Shown: in pieces, positions 1-9,325 of the stretch
How positions within the stretch are numbered: position 1 is the first letter of the stretch
How the letters are laid out: each line of letters begins with the position of its first letter
From: Pseudomonadota bacterium
GTDB taxonomy: Bacteria > Pseudomonadota > Gammaproteobacteria > Burkholderiales > Burkholderiaceae
Direction of reading: 5' to 3'
NCBI GenBank assembly: GCA_021783435.1
Contig: JAJXUC010000002.1
Location: 1-64,000 of the forward strand
DNA length: 64,000 nt
Made by a program: the position numbers and the translations under genes
The notes under the pieces: model-generated
Database searches by the model: none
Told to the model about the DNA's origin: nothing
Seen by the model: the letters and a program-made list of their open reading frames with translations, nothing else

Positions 1-1
1 C

Positions 2-2752
2 GCCGCACAAGTGCCCGGCCTGCGCCGCATCTGGGAAGAACGACGCGCCCAGGTGCTCGAATGGAGCGGCCAGCCGGACGCCGCCATGCGGCAATGGATG
101 GCCCTGCTACGCCAGCGCATCACCGCCGACGCCCTGAACAATGTGCGCCGTCTGGCGGGGATGCTGGCGTCCTCCAGCGGCCAGATCGCGTATTGGAAGG
201 CCCGTGCGCACCAGGGTGGCATGCGGGCCGATGACTGGCTGCAATACGCCCAGGCGCTGGAAAACCAGGGACATCCCCAGCAGGCGGTGGCGGTGCTGCG
301 GCAGGCCGCACCAGCGCACCCGCAGCTCTTTGGCGCGCTGGCCTGGCTGCTGGGCAATCTGGGGGAGACTCAGGCGTCGCTGGCGGCTTATGCCCAAGGC
401 CTGAAGCTCAAGGCGCTGGATTTGCGCGCCAGCATCGACTACGCGCTGGCGCTGTTGCAAACCGGCGCGTTCGAGGCGGCCCGCAACGTGCTGGAGCAAT
501 CTCGCCGGGCCTTGGGGCCGGACAATCTGCAGGCCACGCGGCAGGGACTGCTGGCCGACCTCGACTGGGATCTCGGCCAATCCGCGCCGGCGCTGGCTGC
601 ATACGCCGCGCTGTGGGAGACACCGGAACTGCGCCGTCACATGAAGCCCTACCAGGTGGAGCGCTTCATCGTCCTCACCCAGCGCCTGCATGGCCCGCAG
701 GTGGCTCTGGCGTTGCTGCCTGCGGCCTGGCGGGCCGCGCCGCACAAGGCGCTGGCCTTGCAATGGCTGCAGGCGCTGGTCAAGCTGCCCAGTCTGAGTG
801 GTTTGCAGCGTTGGCAGGATGCCGTGATGCAGGGCGAAGTGGGCGCGGCGCTGCGGCGCGACGCGCAGGTGTATGCGGCGCGCGCGCAGGTCTGGCAGGC
901 GCTGGGGCGACGCGACGAGGCTCTCGCCGATTTGCGCACCGCCGTACACCTGGCCCCGAACAACCATGACGATCAGATCGCCCTGCTCTGGACGCTGCTC
1001 GACATGAACCGGCGCAGCGAACTTCGCCGCGCTTTCGAGCGCTACGCGCCCCGGCTTCGCGGCAGGGCCGACGGCCAGGAAGTGCTGGCCGCCGCCGCCC
1101 AGGCGCTGGGGGATTTGCCGCTGGCGCTGCAGCTCAATGCCCAGCTCTACCCGCTCAAGCGCCACGACCCGCTGTGGCTGATGAATGCCGCCGACCTGCT
1201 CCGCCAGGCCGGCGACGACGCCCGCGCCCGCGTCGTCGACGACCAGGCCTGGCAGTTGCTGCGCCAGCCGCCAGGCAAGCCGGCAGGCAGCAAAGCGGAC
1301 GCGGCCCCATCGCTCGATCAGGTGCTGGCCGTGTTGCGTCTGGCTCCGGGCCGCACGTCGGTGCGCCAGCAGCAACAGCTCATTGCCATGCTGCGGGCAC
1401 GGCTGCGGCCCCGTGGCACGGGCACTGCACCCACGTCGGCCCGGCGAGGGCAGTCTCAGGAACCGCAACACGAGGGGCTGCGCCACGAGCAGCAGGTGGA
1501 TGCCGCCATCGCCGACTGGCTGTTGCGGCTGGACATCACGGCCCCTGCGCGCTGGTGGCTGGCGCGCGCCGTGCTCAGCGCGGCGGACCGGCAATCGGTG
1601 GCGCTGCAAATCGCGCTGCGAGAGGGCGACCGCGAGCAGGTGCGCCGACTGCTCGACCAAGGTGCCGGCGAGCGGCTCGATGCGATCGACCGCGCCGAGG
1701 CGCTGCGCGCTGCCGGCCACCCGATGCAGGCCCTGGCCCTGGCCGACCGGGCCTTGGAGCAGGCCGCGGCGCAAGGCCGCAGCAGCGCCACGCTGCAGGC
1801 GCTGGCGCAACAGAACGCGCAGCAGCACCTCGAACTGGCCGACCGCAGCACCATGCGCTACGCCAGCCAGCAGACCGATGCCGTGCAGCGCGATGGGCCG
1901 ATCCTGCAGCAAAGCCTCACCCTGACCCCGCGCCTGAAGCTGCAACTCGGCGTGAGCCGGCAGCACCTGTCCAGCCGCGATGCCAACATCATCACCGGCC
2001 TGCCCGGCCAGTGGCGCGATGCACAGGCCGGCCTGCAATGGCACGACGGTGCGCTGCAACTGGGCGCCAGCCTCGGCCACAACAGCGCGCTGGGCAGCAT
2101 CACGCCACTGCAGCTCGACGCCGCCTTCAACCTGCCCGACGGGGTGCAGGCGCAGGCGCAGTTGCAACGTCACGCCGTGGCCGATGAAACCGGCGCGCTG
2201 CTGGTGGGCGGGCAGCGCAACCGGCTGCAGCTCAGCCTGAGCAAAAGCGTCGGCCGCTTCTGGGCCAGCGTCAGCCAGAGCGTGTCGGAGTATTCCACCC
2301 GCCTGGGCGACAGCCTCGGCTCCGGCCGAAGCCTGCAGGCACAGGCCGGTATGTGGCTGCGCCAGGGCGAACCCGATCTGGCCGTGAAGCTGCTGGGCTA
2401 CAGCAACCAGTTCAGCGCCACGGGCGCGCCACAGCCGGCGTATGCCGGCATCGACCCCGGCGGGCTGCCCCCCGCGGCCGGCTTTTTCATTCCTGCCGGC
2501 GATGACGCCGTGGGCGTGGGCTTCGCCTTCAACCAACTCCTGGCCGACCGCTACAGTGCGCATTGGCTACCCTTCGGCGAGTTGGACTTGCTGCGCTCGC
2601 GCCGGCTGGGCAACACCACCGGCATCGACATCGGGCTGCAAGGCCCGGTGTTCGGCGGCGACCAGTTCTCCGTGCACTATCAACGCCAACAAAACACCAC
2701 GGGGCTGGTGCGGCAATGGAGTTTGCAATATCGCCTCTGGTTCGGCCCCTGA
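2..2752 (+). CDS. pelB: PelB, TPR scaffold and outer-membrane porin of Pel export (5' partial)
   Basis: The reading frame is open to the window edge, so the true start lies upstream. About 916 residues are visible, against roughly 1190 in Pseudomonas PelB, so the N-terminal quarter is missing. The visible part begins with tetratricopeptide-type helical repeats rich in Ala and Leu (to about residue 430), then a low-complexity linker near 465-490, more helical repeats, and from about residue 600 a strand-rich C-terminal beta-barrel with alternating polar and hydrophobic residues ending in YRLWFGP. In the Pel system the TPR part sits in the periplasm and binds PelA, and the barrel passes the polymer through the outer membrane. 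The identification rests on this architecture plus the directly following pelC-pelG. Confidence 0.88.
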   Translation, partial: AAQVPGLRRIWEERRAQVLEWSGQPDAAMRQWMALLRQRITADALNNVRRLAGMLASSSGQIAYWKARAHQGGMRADDWLQYAQALENQGHPQQAVAVLRQAAPAHPQLFGALAWLLGNLGETQASLAAYAQGLKLKALDLRASIDYALALLQTGAFEAARNVLEQSRRALGPDNLQATRQGLLADLDWDLGQSAPALAAYAALWETPELRRHMKPYQVERFIVLTQRLHGPQVALALLPAAWRAAPHKALALQWLQALVKLPSLSGLQRWQDAVMQGEVGAALRRDAQVYAARAQVWQALGRRDEALADLRTAVHLAPNNHDDQIALLWTLLDMNRRSELRRAFERYAPRLRGRADGQEVLAAAAQALGDLPLALQLNAQLYPLKRHDPLWLMNAADLLRQAGDDARARVVDDQAWQLLRQPPGKPAGSKADAAPSLDQVLAVLRLAPGRTSVRQQQQLIAMLRARLRPRGTGTAPTSARRGQSQEPQHEGLRHEQQVDAAIADWLLRLDITAPARWWLARAVLSAADRQSVALQIALREGDREQVRRLLDQGAGERLDAIDRAEALRAAGHPMQALALADRALEQAAAQGRSSATLQALAQQNAQQHLELADRSTMRYASQQTDAVQRDGPILQQSLTLTPRLKLQLGVSRQHLSSRDANIITGLPGQWRDAQAGLQWHDGALQLGASLGHNSALGSITPLQLDAAFNLPDGVQAQAQLQRHAVADETGALLVGGQRNRLQLSLSKSVGRFWASVSQSVSEYSTRLGDSLGSGRSLQAQAGMWLRQGEPDLAVKLLGYSNQFSATGAPQPAYAGIDPGGLPPAAGFFIPAGDDAVGVGFAFNQLLADRYSAHWLPFGELDLLRSRRLGNTTGIDIGLQGPVFGGDQFSVHYQRQQNTTGLVRQWSLQYRLWFGP

Positions 2753-2857
2753 GCGCAATCCGATGCCAATCCACCCGCTCGCTGCCCCGGCATGAGCCGC
2801 ACCGATATGACCCGTACTCTTCAACGCGCCCATCACCCATTCCTTCAGGAGTCCGCC

Positions 2858-3484
2858 ATGCATGCCACCCGCTTCTGGATCGCCGTCAGCCTCTGCCTCG
2901 TGCTGGCCGCCTGCGCCAGCATGTCCACACCCAGCCAGTCCTTGCGGCTGACGGCGCAGGACAAGCTGGCCGTGCTGCCCTTCGTCAACGCCACCGAAGC
3001 GCCGCAGGTGCAGGAGCGGGCGCAGGCCATCACGGTGGCGCTGCTGCGGCAAAAAGGACTGGCGCACGTGCTGGTCTACCCGCAGGCGCCGAGTGACAAT
3101 CCGCTGGAAGCGCAGCCCGCCGCCTCCAGCGTGCAGACGCTGGACTGGGCCCGCAACCAGGGGGCGCGGTACGCGCTGTCGGGCACCGTCACCGAATGGC
3201 GCTACAAGACCGGGGTGGACAGCGAGCCTGCGGTGGGGCTGACGCTGCAGATCGCCGACGTGAACAGCGGCCAGGTGCTGTGGTCCGCCGCAGGGGCGCG
3301 TTCAGGCTGGGGCTACCAGGCGCTGGCCGCGGTGGGGCAGGCGCAGATTGCCGCGCTGCTGCGCGGGCTGCAGGTGCAGGCCACGGCCAGGCCGCCCGCC
3401 AGTGCCGCGGCCAGGCCGCCAGGCAAGCTGTCTGCGGAGCCAGGCACCGAACCCCCTGCCTCCCCGTCGGCGGCACGGCCCTGA
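2858..3484 (+). CDS. pelC: PelC, outer-membrane-associated periplasmic lipoprotein
   Basis: This is a 208-residue lipoprotein. The start is placed at the ATG preceded by TTCAGGAG, because it begins directly with a signal peptide (MHATRFWIAVSLCLVLAAC) carrying the lipobox L-A-A-C with Cys19 as the lipidated residue. A longer frame upstream would bury the signal. PelC of Pseudomonas (about 172 residues) forms a dodecameric ring under the PelB barrel and funnels the cationic polymer outwards. The mature domain (VLPFVNATEAPQVQERA, then ALSGTVTEWRYKTG) fits that fold. The last ~40 residues are an Ala/Pro/Arg-rich tail that makes this copy longer than usual. Confidence 0.88.
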   Translation: MHATRFWIAVSLCLVLAACASMSTPSQSLRLTAQDKLAVLPFVNATEAPQVQERAQAITVALLRQKGLAHVLVYPQAPSDNPLEAQPAASSVQTLDWARNQGARYALSGTVTEWRYKTGVDSEPAVGLTLQIADVNSGQVLWSAAGARSGWGYQALAAVGQAQIAALLRGLQVQATARPPASAAARPPGKLSAEPGTEPPASPSAARP

Positions 3485-3539
3485 TGCGGGCTTGAGCCGA
3501 TCCTGACCCGCGTCCACGCATGCCCGTTTTTCGTCGCCC

Positions 3540-4961
3540 ATGAGCCGCATCACCCGCCTGCGTGCCCGCATCACGCGCCGGCTGCAGCCGCAGCGCACAT
3601 CGCCCTGGCTGGGTCTGGTGCGGGCGCTGCGCATCTGGCGTCCGAATGCCCAGGCCGATCGGCTCATCGCCGCGCTGGAAAGCGCAGCCCTGCCGGCGTT
3701 GGCGCTCTACCTGAGCTGGCGCATCAACCCGCAAGATCCCTTGGGATTGCACGCCGGATTTCCCTGGATCTGGTTCGGGCCCTGGCTCGCCGCGGTGCGT
3801 TACGGCGCGGGCTACGGCCTGTTCGGCGTGGCCCTGTATGGCGGCATGTGGGCGCAGTTCTTCAGCCCCGACCTGGCGACCTTCCCGGGTGAGTTTTTTC
3901 TCGGCGGCGCCCTGGTCAGCCTCATCCTCGGCGAGTTTGGCTCGGCCTACAAGGTGCAGTCCGTGCGTCACCGTGAAATCCAGCGGGATCTGACGGCGCG
4001 GCTGGAGCGCACCAAGCGCCGGCTGTTCGTCGTGAAGGAGTCGCTCGCCACGCTGGAGCAGGAACTCACCGACCGACCCATGACCCTGCGTGACGCGCTG
4101 CTCGACCTGCGGCGCCGCCTGGTGCAGGCGCACAGCACGCCGGCGAGCGGCAGCCGCGCCGCTGCCGCCCTGCCCGACCCGGGCACCTTGCTGCAGCTTC
4201 TGAGCCAGGCTTGCCGCCTGATCGAAGCCGGCATCTTCGTACGCCGCAGCGGCGATGCCCACTGGACGACCGTGGCACGCCTGGGCAAGAACCTGCCCAA
4301 GCTGGACACGACGCACCCCCTGATCGAACATGTGCTGGAAACCCACGAAATCGCCCACATCGCGCAGCCTGGCCTGGCCGATCCGAACTACAACCAATGG
4401 GTGTTCGCGGCGCCGCTGCGGCTGGACCTGTACGAGGAGGTGGACGCGCTGCTGGCGGTGCACACCATGCCCTTCATGGCTTTCGACGACATCAACCTAC
4501 GCCGCCTGCAGGTGCTGGCCGCGTCCTACGCCGACTTCACCCAACTGGAACTGCTGGTGGAGGATGTGCGCGCGGTGTGGCCGACATCGCCCATCGGCAT
4601 GCAGCACGAATGGGCGCATCTGGCGGCGCTGCACAAGGCCTCGGGCCTGCGCAGCTATTGCGCGCTGTGGATGGGACAGGCGCGGCTGAGCGAAAGTGTG
4701 CTGGACGAATTCTCCGGCCTGCAACCCCCCGAGAGCAGTTGGTGGCGGCTGCAAACGGCCAAAGGCCATCTGGTTCTGACGGTGCTGCTGCCCATCATCA
4801 GCGGCGCCAGCCTGACGACCTATCGGCGCCAGATGATCGACGCACTGGAACAAATCCTCGCGCGCAACGATCAGCCCAGCCAGACCCTGGGGGTGGACTT
4901 CTACCCGGTGCGCAACGCCGCCGACTACGCCACCTTGCAACAGCGCATGCGGTTGCTTTGA
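3540..4961 (+). CDS. pelD: PelD, inner-membrane GAF/degenerate-GGDEF c-di-GMP receptor protein
   Basis: This 473-residue protein is close to the ~455 of Pseudomonas PelD. It shows an N-terminal membrane region (hydrophobic stretches around residues 45-60, 72-105 and 118-132), a helical linker with coiled-coil character (~140-195), a GAF-like domain (~210-345) and a C-terminal degenerate GGDEF-like domain (~350-473) without a GG(D/E)EF active site. In the family, c-di-GMP binds the RxxD inhibitory site of this last domain and switches on polymer production. Here I find no RxxD in the C-terminal domain. The best positional candidate is S392-G-L-Q395, which would have lost both charged residues. 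The only RxxD in the cytosolic part is R-S-G-D near residue 236, in the GAF region. It sits between pelC and pelE as usual. Confidence 0.87.
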   Translation: MSRITRLRARITRRLQPQRTSPWLGLVRALRIWRPNAQADRLIAALESAALPALALYLSWRINPQDPLGLHAGFPWIWFGPWLAAVRYGAGYGLFGVALYGGMWAQFFSPDLATFPGEFFLGGALVSLILGEFGSAYKVQSVRHREIQRDLTARLERTKRRLFVVKESLATLEQELTDRPMTLRDALLDLRRRLVQAHSTPASGSRAAAALPDPGTLLQLLSQACRLIEAGIFVRRSGDAHWTTVARLGKNLPKLDTTHPLIEHVLETHEIAHIAQPGLADPNYNQWVFAAPLRLDLYEEVDALLAVHTMPFMAFDDINLRRLQVLAASYADFTQLELLVEDVRAVWPTSPIGMQHEWAHLAALHKASGLRSYCALWMGQARLSESVLDEFSGLQPPESSWWRLQTAKGHLVLTVLLPIISGASLTTYRRQMIDALEQILARNDQPSQTLGVDFYPVRNAADYATLQQRMRLL

Positions 4962-4976
4962 GCCCACCCGAACATC

Positions 4977-6008
4977 ATGGATCTGCTGCAGTTCTACAAA
5001 TTGATCGCCCTGTCGCTGTCGATGGAGTCGGCCGCGCTGTGGCTGCTCGGTTCGCATGGGGATGCTGCCTTCCTCGGCTTCTGGCTGCTGCATGCCGGGG
5101 CCTCGGCGGCAGCCAGTTGGCTGGTCTGGTGGACCTTGCCCACAAGCCTGCGCCGGCCCCGGATGTTGTCGCTGCTGCTGGTGTTCGCGCTGGCGCTGTT
5201 GTTCCCGCTGGTGGGTGTGATCGGCTTGCTGCTGGCGTCGCGCCTGGCCATGCTGCGCCCGCGCCGGGTGCGCAACGACGATGCGGTGCGCGAGGCGCCG
5301 CAATTGGAGATCTACGCCATCGATCCGCAGCAGGACAAGGCCCTGGACTTGTTGCCCGCCGGACAGATTGCCCGCACTGCCGCAAACCCGCACGCAGGCA
5401 TCGCCTTGCGCATCCGCGCCGTGCTGGCCCTGCGTGACATGCCGGCACGCCTGGCCTTGCCGCTGCTGCGCGAACTCTTGAGCGACGCCGACGAGGAGAT
5501 CCGCCTCTTGGCCTACGGCATCGCCAACCAGTGGGAGCAACGCCTGACGGCCGATTTGCAGCAGGCGCAGGCCGAACTCGACACCCAGCGCCGGCAAGGC
5601 GCCAGCGGCTTTGTGCTGGCAGGCGCAGCCCAGCGCGTGACCGAGTTGCAGATGGAGTTCATCTACCAGGGCCTGGCCCAGGGCGATCTGCGCCAGTTCG
5701 CGCTCGACCAGGCCTGGCAATCGATGCAACTCGGGCTCGAAGCCCAGCCGGACCATTCGGCACTGCTGATGCTGCGCCTGCGCCTGAGTCTGGCGCGTGG
5801 AGAACTGGACCTGGCGCAGCAAACCCTGCTGCGCCTGGAAAGCAAGACAAGCCCGTCGGTCTGGGTGCCTTACGCCGCCGAACTGGCATGGGAGCGCCGC
5901 CAGTTCGGCGCCGTCAGCAACATCCTCGGCCAGTTGAGCAAGGTCCGTGTCGCACCTCGCCTGCTGCCGATCGTGCGTCTGTGGTCGCCACCGGACGCTC
6001 CAGCATGA
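4977..6008 (+). CDS. pelE: PelE, inner-membrane protein of the Pel synthase complex
   Basis: This is a 343-residue protein, near the ~329 of Pseudomonas PelE. Two or three hydrophobic segments lie at the N-terminus (about residues 5-27, 30-52 and 58-82), followed by a basic stop-transfer stretch (LRPRRVRNDD) and a cytosolic helical repeat region of TPR/HEAT character (~115-343). PelE works with PelD, PelF and PelG in the inner-membrane synthase complex and probably scaffolds it; its exact role is not known. The start is 15 bases after the pelD stop, consistent with co-transcription and possibly translational coupling. Confidence 0.85.
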   Translation: MDLLQFYKLIALSLSMESAALWLLGSHGDAAFLGFWLLHAGASAAASWLVWWTLPTSLRRPRMLSLLLVFALALLFPLVGVIGLLLASRLAMLRPRRVRNDDAVREAPQLEIYAIDPQQDKALDLLPAGQIARTAANPHAGIALRIRAVLALRDMPARLALPLLRELLSDADEEIRLLAYGIANQWEQRLTADLQQAQAELDTQRRQGASGFVLAGAAQRVTELQMEFIYQGLAQGDLRQFALDQAWQSMQLGLEAQPDHSALLMLRLRLSLARGELDLAQQTLLRLESKTSPSVWVPYAAELAWERRQFGAVSNILGQLSKVRVAPRLLPIVRLWSPPDAPA

Positions 6009-6126
6009 GGCCCATGCAGACCCGCGACATTCGCGCCCGGTGCGCGCCGCGCCGCCGCCCTGCCCCATGCCTGCGCATGCATCGATCCATGCACAGCGGC
6101 CAGGCGTGCTTGCTCGAATCCAAGCG

Positions 6127-7863
6127 ATGAGCCGGGACCTCACCGTGGCCGAGCCATCCATCGACGTCATGCTGCTGCTCGAAGGCACCTACCCTTATGT
6201 GTCGGGCGGGGTGTCGAGTTGGGTGCACCAGATCATCAACGGCTTTCCCGAACTGCGCTTTCACCTGTGCTTTCTCGGCTCGCGCCGGGAGGACTATGGC
6301 GAGGCGCGCTACAAGCTGCCAGCCAATGTGGTGGGCCTGACCGAGCATTACCTGTTTAGCGAGGAGGTGCTGCCCAAAGCGCGCGGCAGTCAAGGAGACC
6401 GGGCCACGGCCGAACTGGTACGCAAGCTGCACACACGGTTGCGCGAACCGGGAGACGGTGCCGACGCCGGTCGCGTCGCGCGTGCGCAGGTGCTGGAGCA
6501 AAGCCTGCAGGCGATGGAGGGGCGGCTCGACCTGCAGTATTTCCTGCATTCCAGGCAGTCCTGGAGTTATCTGACCGAGCAGTATCTGGAGCGCTGCACC
6601 GATCCGTCCTTCGTCGACTACTTCTGGACCGTGCGCACCATGCACACGCCCATCTGGACCCTGGCGGCGCTGGCCCGCAGCCTGCCCCCGGCGCGCATCT
6701 ATCACACCATCTCCACCGGCTACGCGGGCTATCTGGGCGCGGTGCTGGCGCGGATCACGGGGCGGCCTCTCGTCCTTTCGGAGCATGGCATCTACACCAA
6801 GGAGCGGCGCATCGACCTGTTCTCGGCGCAGTGGATCAGCGACAACATGCCGGTGCTGGAACGCAATGCCGGTGAAGCGGGTTATTTCCGCGCGCTCTGG
6901 ATCCGGCTGTTCGAGTCGCTCGGACGCATGTGCTACGACGCCGCCGATCCGGTGATCGCCCTGTACGAGGCCAACCGCCTGCGTCAGCTGGCCGATGGCG
7001 CGGAGCCGGCCACCACCTGCCTGGTGGCCAACGGCATCAACGTGCCGCCATTCGCCGCCACCCGCAGCCAGCGCCCCGCGCAGCCGCCGGCGGTGATGTG
7101 CCTGATCGGCCGCGTCGTGCCCATCAAGGATGTGAAAACCTTCATCCGCGCGGTCCGCGTGGCGAGCGGCCGCATGCCCGGGCTCGAGGGCTGGATCGCC
7201 GGCCCGGAGGACGAGCATCCTGACTACGCGCGCGAGTGCCATGAGCTGGCCGACAGCCTGGAGCTCGGCGATCGGCTCAAATTCCTCGGCTTCCAGAAGC
7301 TGGTCGAACTGTTGCCCAAGGTGGGAGTGGTGGTGCTGTCATCCATCAGCGAGGCGCTGCCGCTGGTGCTGCTCGAAGGCTATGCCGCCGGCGTGCCCGC
7401 AGTGACCACCGACGTGGGCTCGTGCAAGCAGCTCATCGACGGTCTGGGCCCGGAAGACGAGGCTCTGGGCAGTGCCGGTGCCGTGGTCGGCATCGCCGAT
7501 GCCCAAGGCCTGGGCGAGGCCTGCACCGCCTTGCTGTCCGATCCGGCCGCCTATGCCCGGGCCCAGGCCGCGGCCATCGCCCGGGTCGAGCGCTACTACA
7601 CCCAGCCCATCATGTTCGCCAAGTACCGCGCGGTGTACGAGGACGCGCTGGCGCGCAGCGATCAGGCCAGCGCCACAGCCGCCCCAGCGCGTGGCGCCGT
7701 TGCCACCGCACTGCGCGAAGGCCGCATCCCGCAAGCGGCAAAAGCTGCGGGCGCGGATGACGTCGGGCACACCGCAGCCACGGCGGGCCGCCTCGCGCCG
7801 GCCAATACGGGCGCGACCAGCCCCGGCATGGGCAACCATCCGCAAGGTACGGGGAGCGGCTGA
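6127..7863 (+). CDS. pelF: PelF, cytosolic GT4 glycosyltransferase of Pel synthesis
   Basis: This is a 578-residue GT-B glycosyltransferase, the family enzyme that uses UDP-GlcNAc to polymerise Pel. The PelF N-terminal signature is present (IDVMLLLEGTYPYVSGGVSSWVHQ), as is the nucleotide-sugar motif E-x7-E (E409 and E417 in SSISEALPLVLLEGYAAGVP). The start is set at 6127, eleven residues before the conserved motif. In-frame upstream starts exist (6067, 5947), but the added residues look non-coding and no good ribosome site is seen. The family is about 507 residues long. The excess is an Ala/Gly/Thr-rich tail of some 70 residues (~508-578) with no recognisable domain. The stop overlaps the pelG start. 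Confidence 0.9.
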   Translation: MSRDLTVAEPSIDVMLLLEGTYPYVSGGVSSWVHQIINGFPELRFHLCFLGSRREDYGEARYKLPANVVGLTEHYLFSEEVLPKARGSQGDRATAELVRKLHTRLREPGDGADAGRVARAQVLEQSLQAMEGRLDLQYFLHSRQSWSYLTEQYLERCTDPSFVDYFWTVRTMHTPIWTLAALARSLPPARIYHTISTGYAGYLGAVLARITGRPLVLSEHGIYTKERRIDLFSAQWISDNMPVLERNAGEAGYFRALWIRLFESLGRMCYDAADPVIALYEANRLRQLADGAEPATTCLVANGINVPPFAATRSQRPAQPPAVMCLIGRVVPIKDVKTFIRAVRVASGRMPGLEGWIAGPEDEHPDYARECHELADSLELGDRLKFLGFQKLVELLPKVGVVVLSSISEALPLVLLEGYAAGVPAVTTDVGSCKQLIDGLGPEDEALGSAGAVVGIADAQGLGEACTALLSDPAAYARAQAAAIARVERYYTQPIMFAKYRAVYEDALARSDQASATAAPARGAVATALREGRIPQAAKAAGADDVGHTAATAGRLAPANTGATSPGMGNHPQGTGSG

Positions 7864-9239
7864 TGGCAGGCATCGGCTTCGAGTTGCGCAAGCTGCTGCG
7901 CAGCCAGTCCTACCTGGGCCTGCTGCGCGCCTACAGCTACGCCTCCATCATCAGTTCCGGGCCGTGGGTGTTCTCCATTCTGGGACTCATCGTCACCGGT
8001 CTGCTCTCGCTGGGCGTGGTGGTGCCCAACCTGCTCATCACCCAGTTCCAGGTGACCGTCACCTATCTGATCATGAGTTCGCTGGTGCTCTCCGGTGGCC
8101 TGCAACTCGGCTTCACGCGCTGGGTGGCCGATGCCCTGTATGCCAAGCGCCGGGACGAGGTCGCCCCCGCTTTTCTCGGCGTGCTGCTGATCAGCACGGC
8201 CGTGGCCGGTGCACTGGGATGGATGGCTGCACTGTTCCTGTTTCCGCGTGAAAGCAATTTGTACCGCGTGCTGCTTGCCGGCGGCTTGCCGCTGCTGTGC
8301 GACATCTGGATCGTCACGGTGTTTCTCTCCGGGCTCAAGCAATACCGCGCGATCCTGGCCTTGTATGCAGGTGGCTACGGGCTCTCGGTGCTGCAGTCCT
8401 ACCTGTTGCGGGGCTGGGGGCTGGAAGGCCTGCTGGCGGGTTTTCTCGGCGGCCAGTTCCTCATGTGGACCGCGATGATGTGGCTGGTGCTGCGCAACTT
8501 TCCGCCCACCCGCCCGATCACGCTCGACTGCTTCAAGCGCGGCGCCATGTTCCCCTCGCTGCTGGCCGGTGGCACGCTCTACAACCTGGGCGTATGGGCC
8601 GACAAGCTGGTGTTCTGGTACACGCCCCAAACCTCCAACGTGGTCATCGGCCCGCTGCGCGCCTCCACGATCTACGACCTGCCGGTCTTCCTCGCCTACC
8701 TGTGCGTGATCCCGGGCATGGGTGTGTTCCTGGTGAAATTCGAAACCGACTTCGTCGAGTGGTACGACAAGTTCTACACCGCCGTGCGCGCCGGCGGCGC
8801 GCTGCAGGACATTGCGCGCTTCCACGACCGCATGCAAGATACCGTGCGCGAGGGCATCTACCAGATCATCAAGGTGCAGGCCATCACCCTGCTGGCGCTG
8901 TACACCTTCGTCGGATCGCTGTTCCATGCCATCGGCATCAGCGATTTGTACATCCCGCTGTTCCTCGTACAGGCGGTGGCCGCAAGCTTCCAGGTCTTGC
9001 TGCTGGCGGTGCTGAACGTCTTCTTCTACCTCGACCGCCGACGCGAAGTGGTGTTCATCACCGCCCTGCTGACCGTGCTCAACCTCATCTTCAGCCGCGT
9101 TTCCATCACGCTGGGAGCCGAATGGTTCGGCTACGGCTTTGCCGTGGCCCTGCTCATCACCCTGATCACCGGCCTGATGCTGGTGCAGCGCCTGTTCCGC
9201 CGGCTGGAATATCAGACCTTCATGCTGCAAGGTTCATGA
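7863..9239 (+). CDS. pelG: PelG, inner-membrane polysaccharide transporter
   Basis: This 458-residue polytopic membrane protein is almost exactly the family length (456 in Pseudomonas). About 12 hydrophobic segments run through the sequence, and the family start MAGIGFELRKLL is intact. PelG resembles MATE/Wzx-type flippases and is thought to move the growing polymer across the inner membrane with PelD, PelE and PelF. Its ATG shares a base with the pelF stop (TGATG), a classic translational coupling. It closes the pel operon; the next gene starts after an 86-base gap. Confidence 0.92.
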   Translation: MAGIGFELRKLLRSQSYLGLLRAYSYASIISSGPWVFSILGLIVTGLLSLGVVVPNLLITQFQVTVTYLIMSSLVLSGGLQLGFTRWVADALYAKRRDEVAPAFLGVLLISTAVAGALGWMAALFLFPRESNLYRVLLAGGLPLLCDIWIVTVFLSGLKQYRAILALYAGGYGLSVLQSYLLRGWGLEGLLAGFLGGQFLMWTAMMWLVLRNFPPTRPITLDCFKRGAMFPSLLAGGTLYNLGVWADKLVFWYTPQTSNVVIGPLRASTIYDLPVFLAYLCVIPGMGVFLVKFETDFVEWYDKFYTAVRAGGALQDIARFHDRMQDTVREGIYQIIKVQAITLLALYTFVGSLFHAIGISDLYIPLFLVQAVAASFQVLLLAVLNVFFYLDRRREVVFITALLTVLNLIFSRVSITLGAEWFGYGFAVALLITLITGLMLVQRLFRRLEYQTFMLQGS

Positions 9240-9311
9240 ACCGGTTGCAGCCGTTCGATCCAGGCGTTGCCGTGGGCGTCTCGGCCGCGTGGCGCCGGAT
9301 TTGGCCCTCGT

Positions 9312-9317
9312 TACACT
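9312..9317 (+). promoter_or_regulatory. candidate -10 box (TACACT) just before mltB
   Basis: TACACT ends 8 bases before the mltB ATG and no Shine-Dalgarno sequence lies between them. If used, transcription would begin at or next to the start codon, giving a leaderless mRNA. No good -35 hexamer is visible 16-18 bases upstream, so this is a suggestion by eye only. Confidence 0.3.
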
Positions 9318-9325
9318 GAGCCGTC

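Noticed and set aside
107..2563. 818-codon open frame on the minus strand opposite pelB
   Set aside because: It is a shadow of a GC-rich gene: composition is Arg/Gln/Gly-rich with no domain, and the plus strand encodes recognisable PelB.
9240..9325. c-di-GMP riboswitch or similar RNA near the pel genes
   Set aside because: No conserved GEMM-type core or stable multi-stem structure is evident in this gap or in the other pel gaps.
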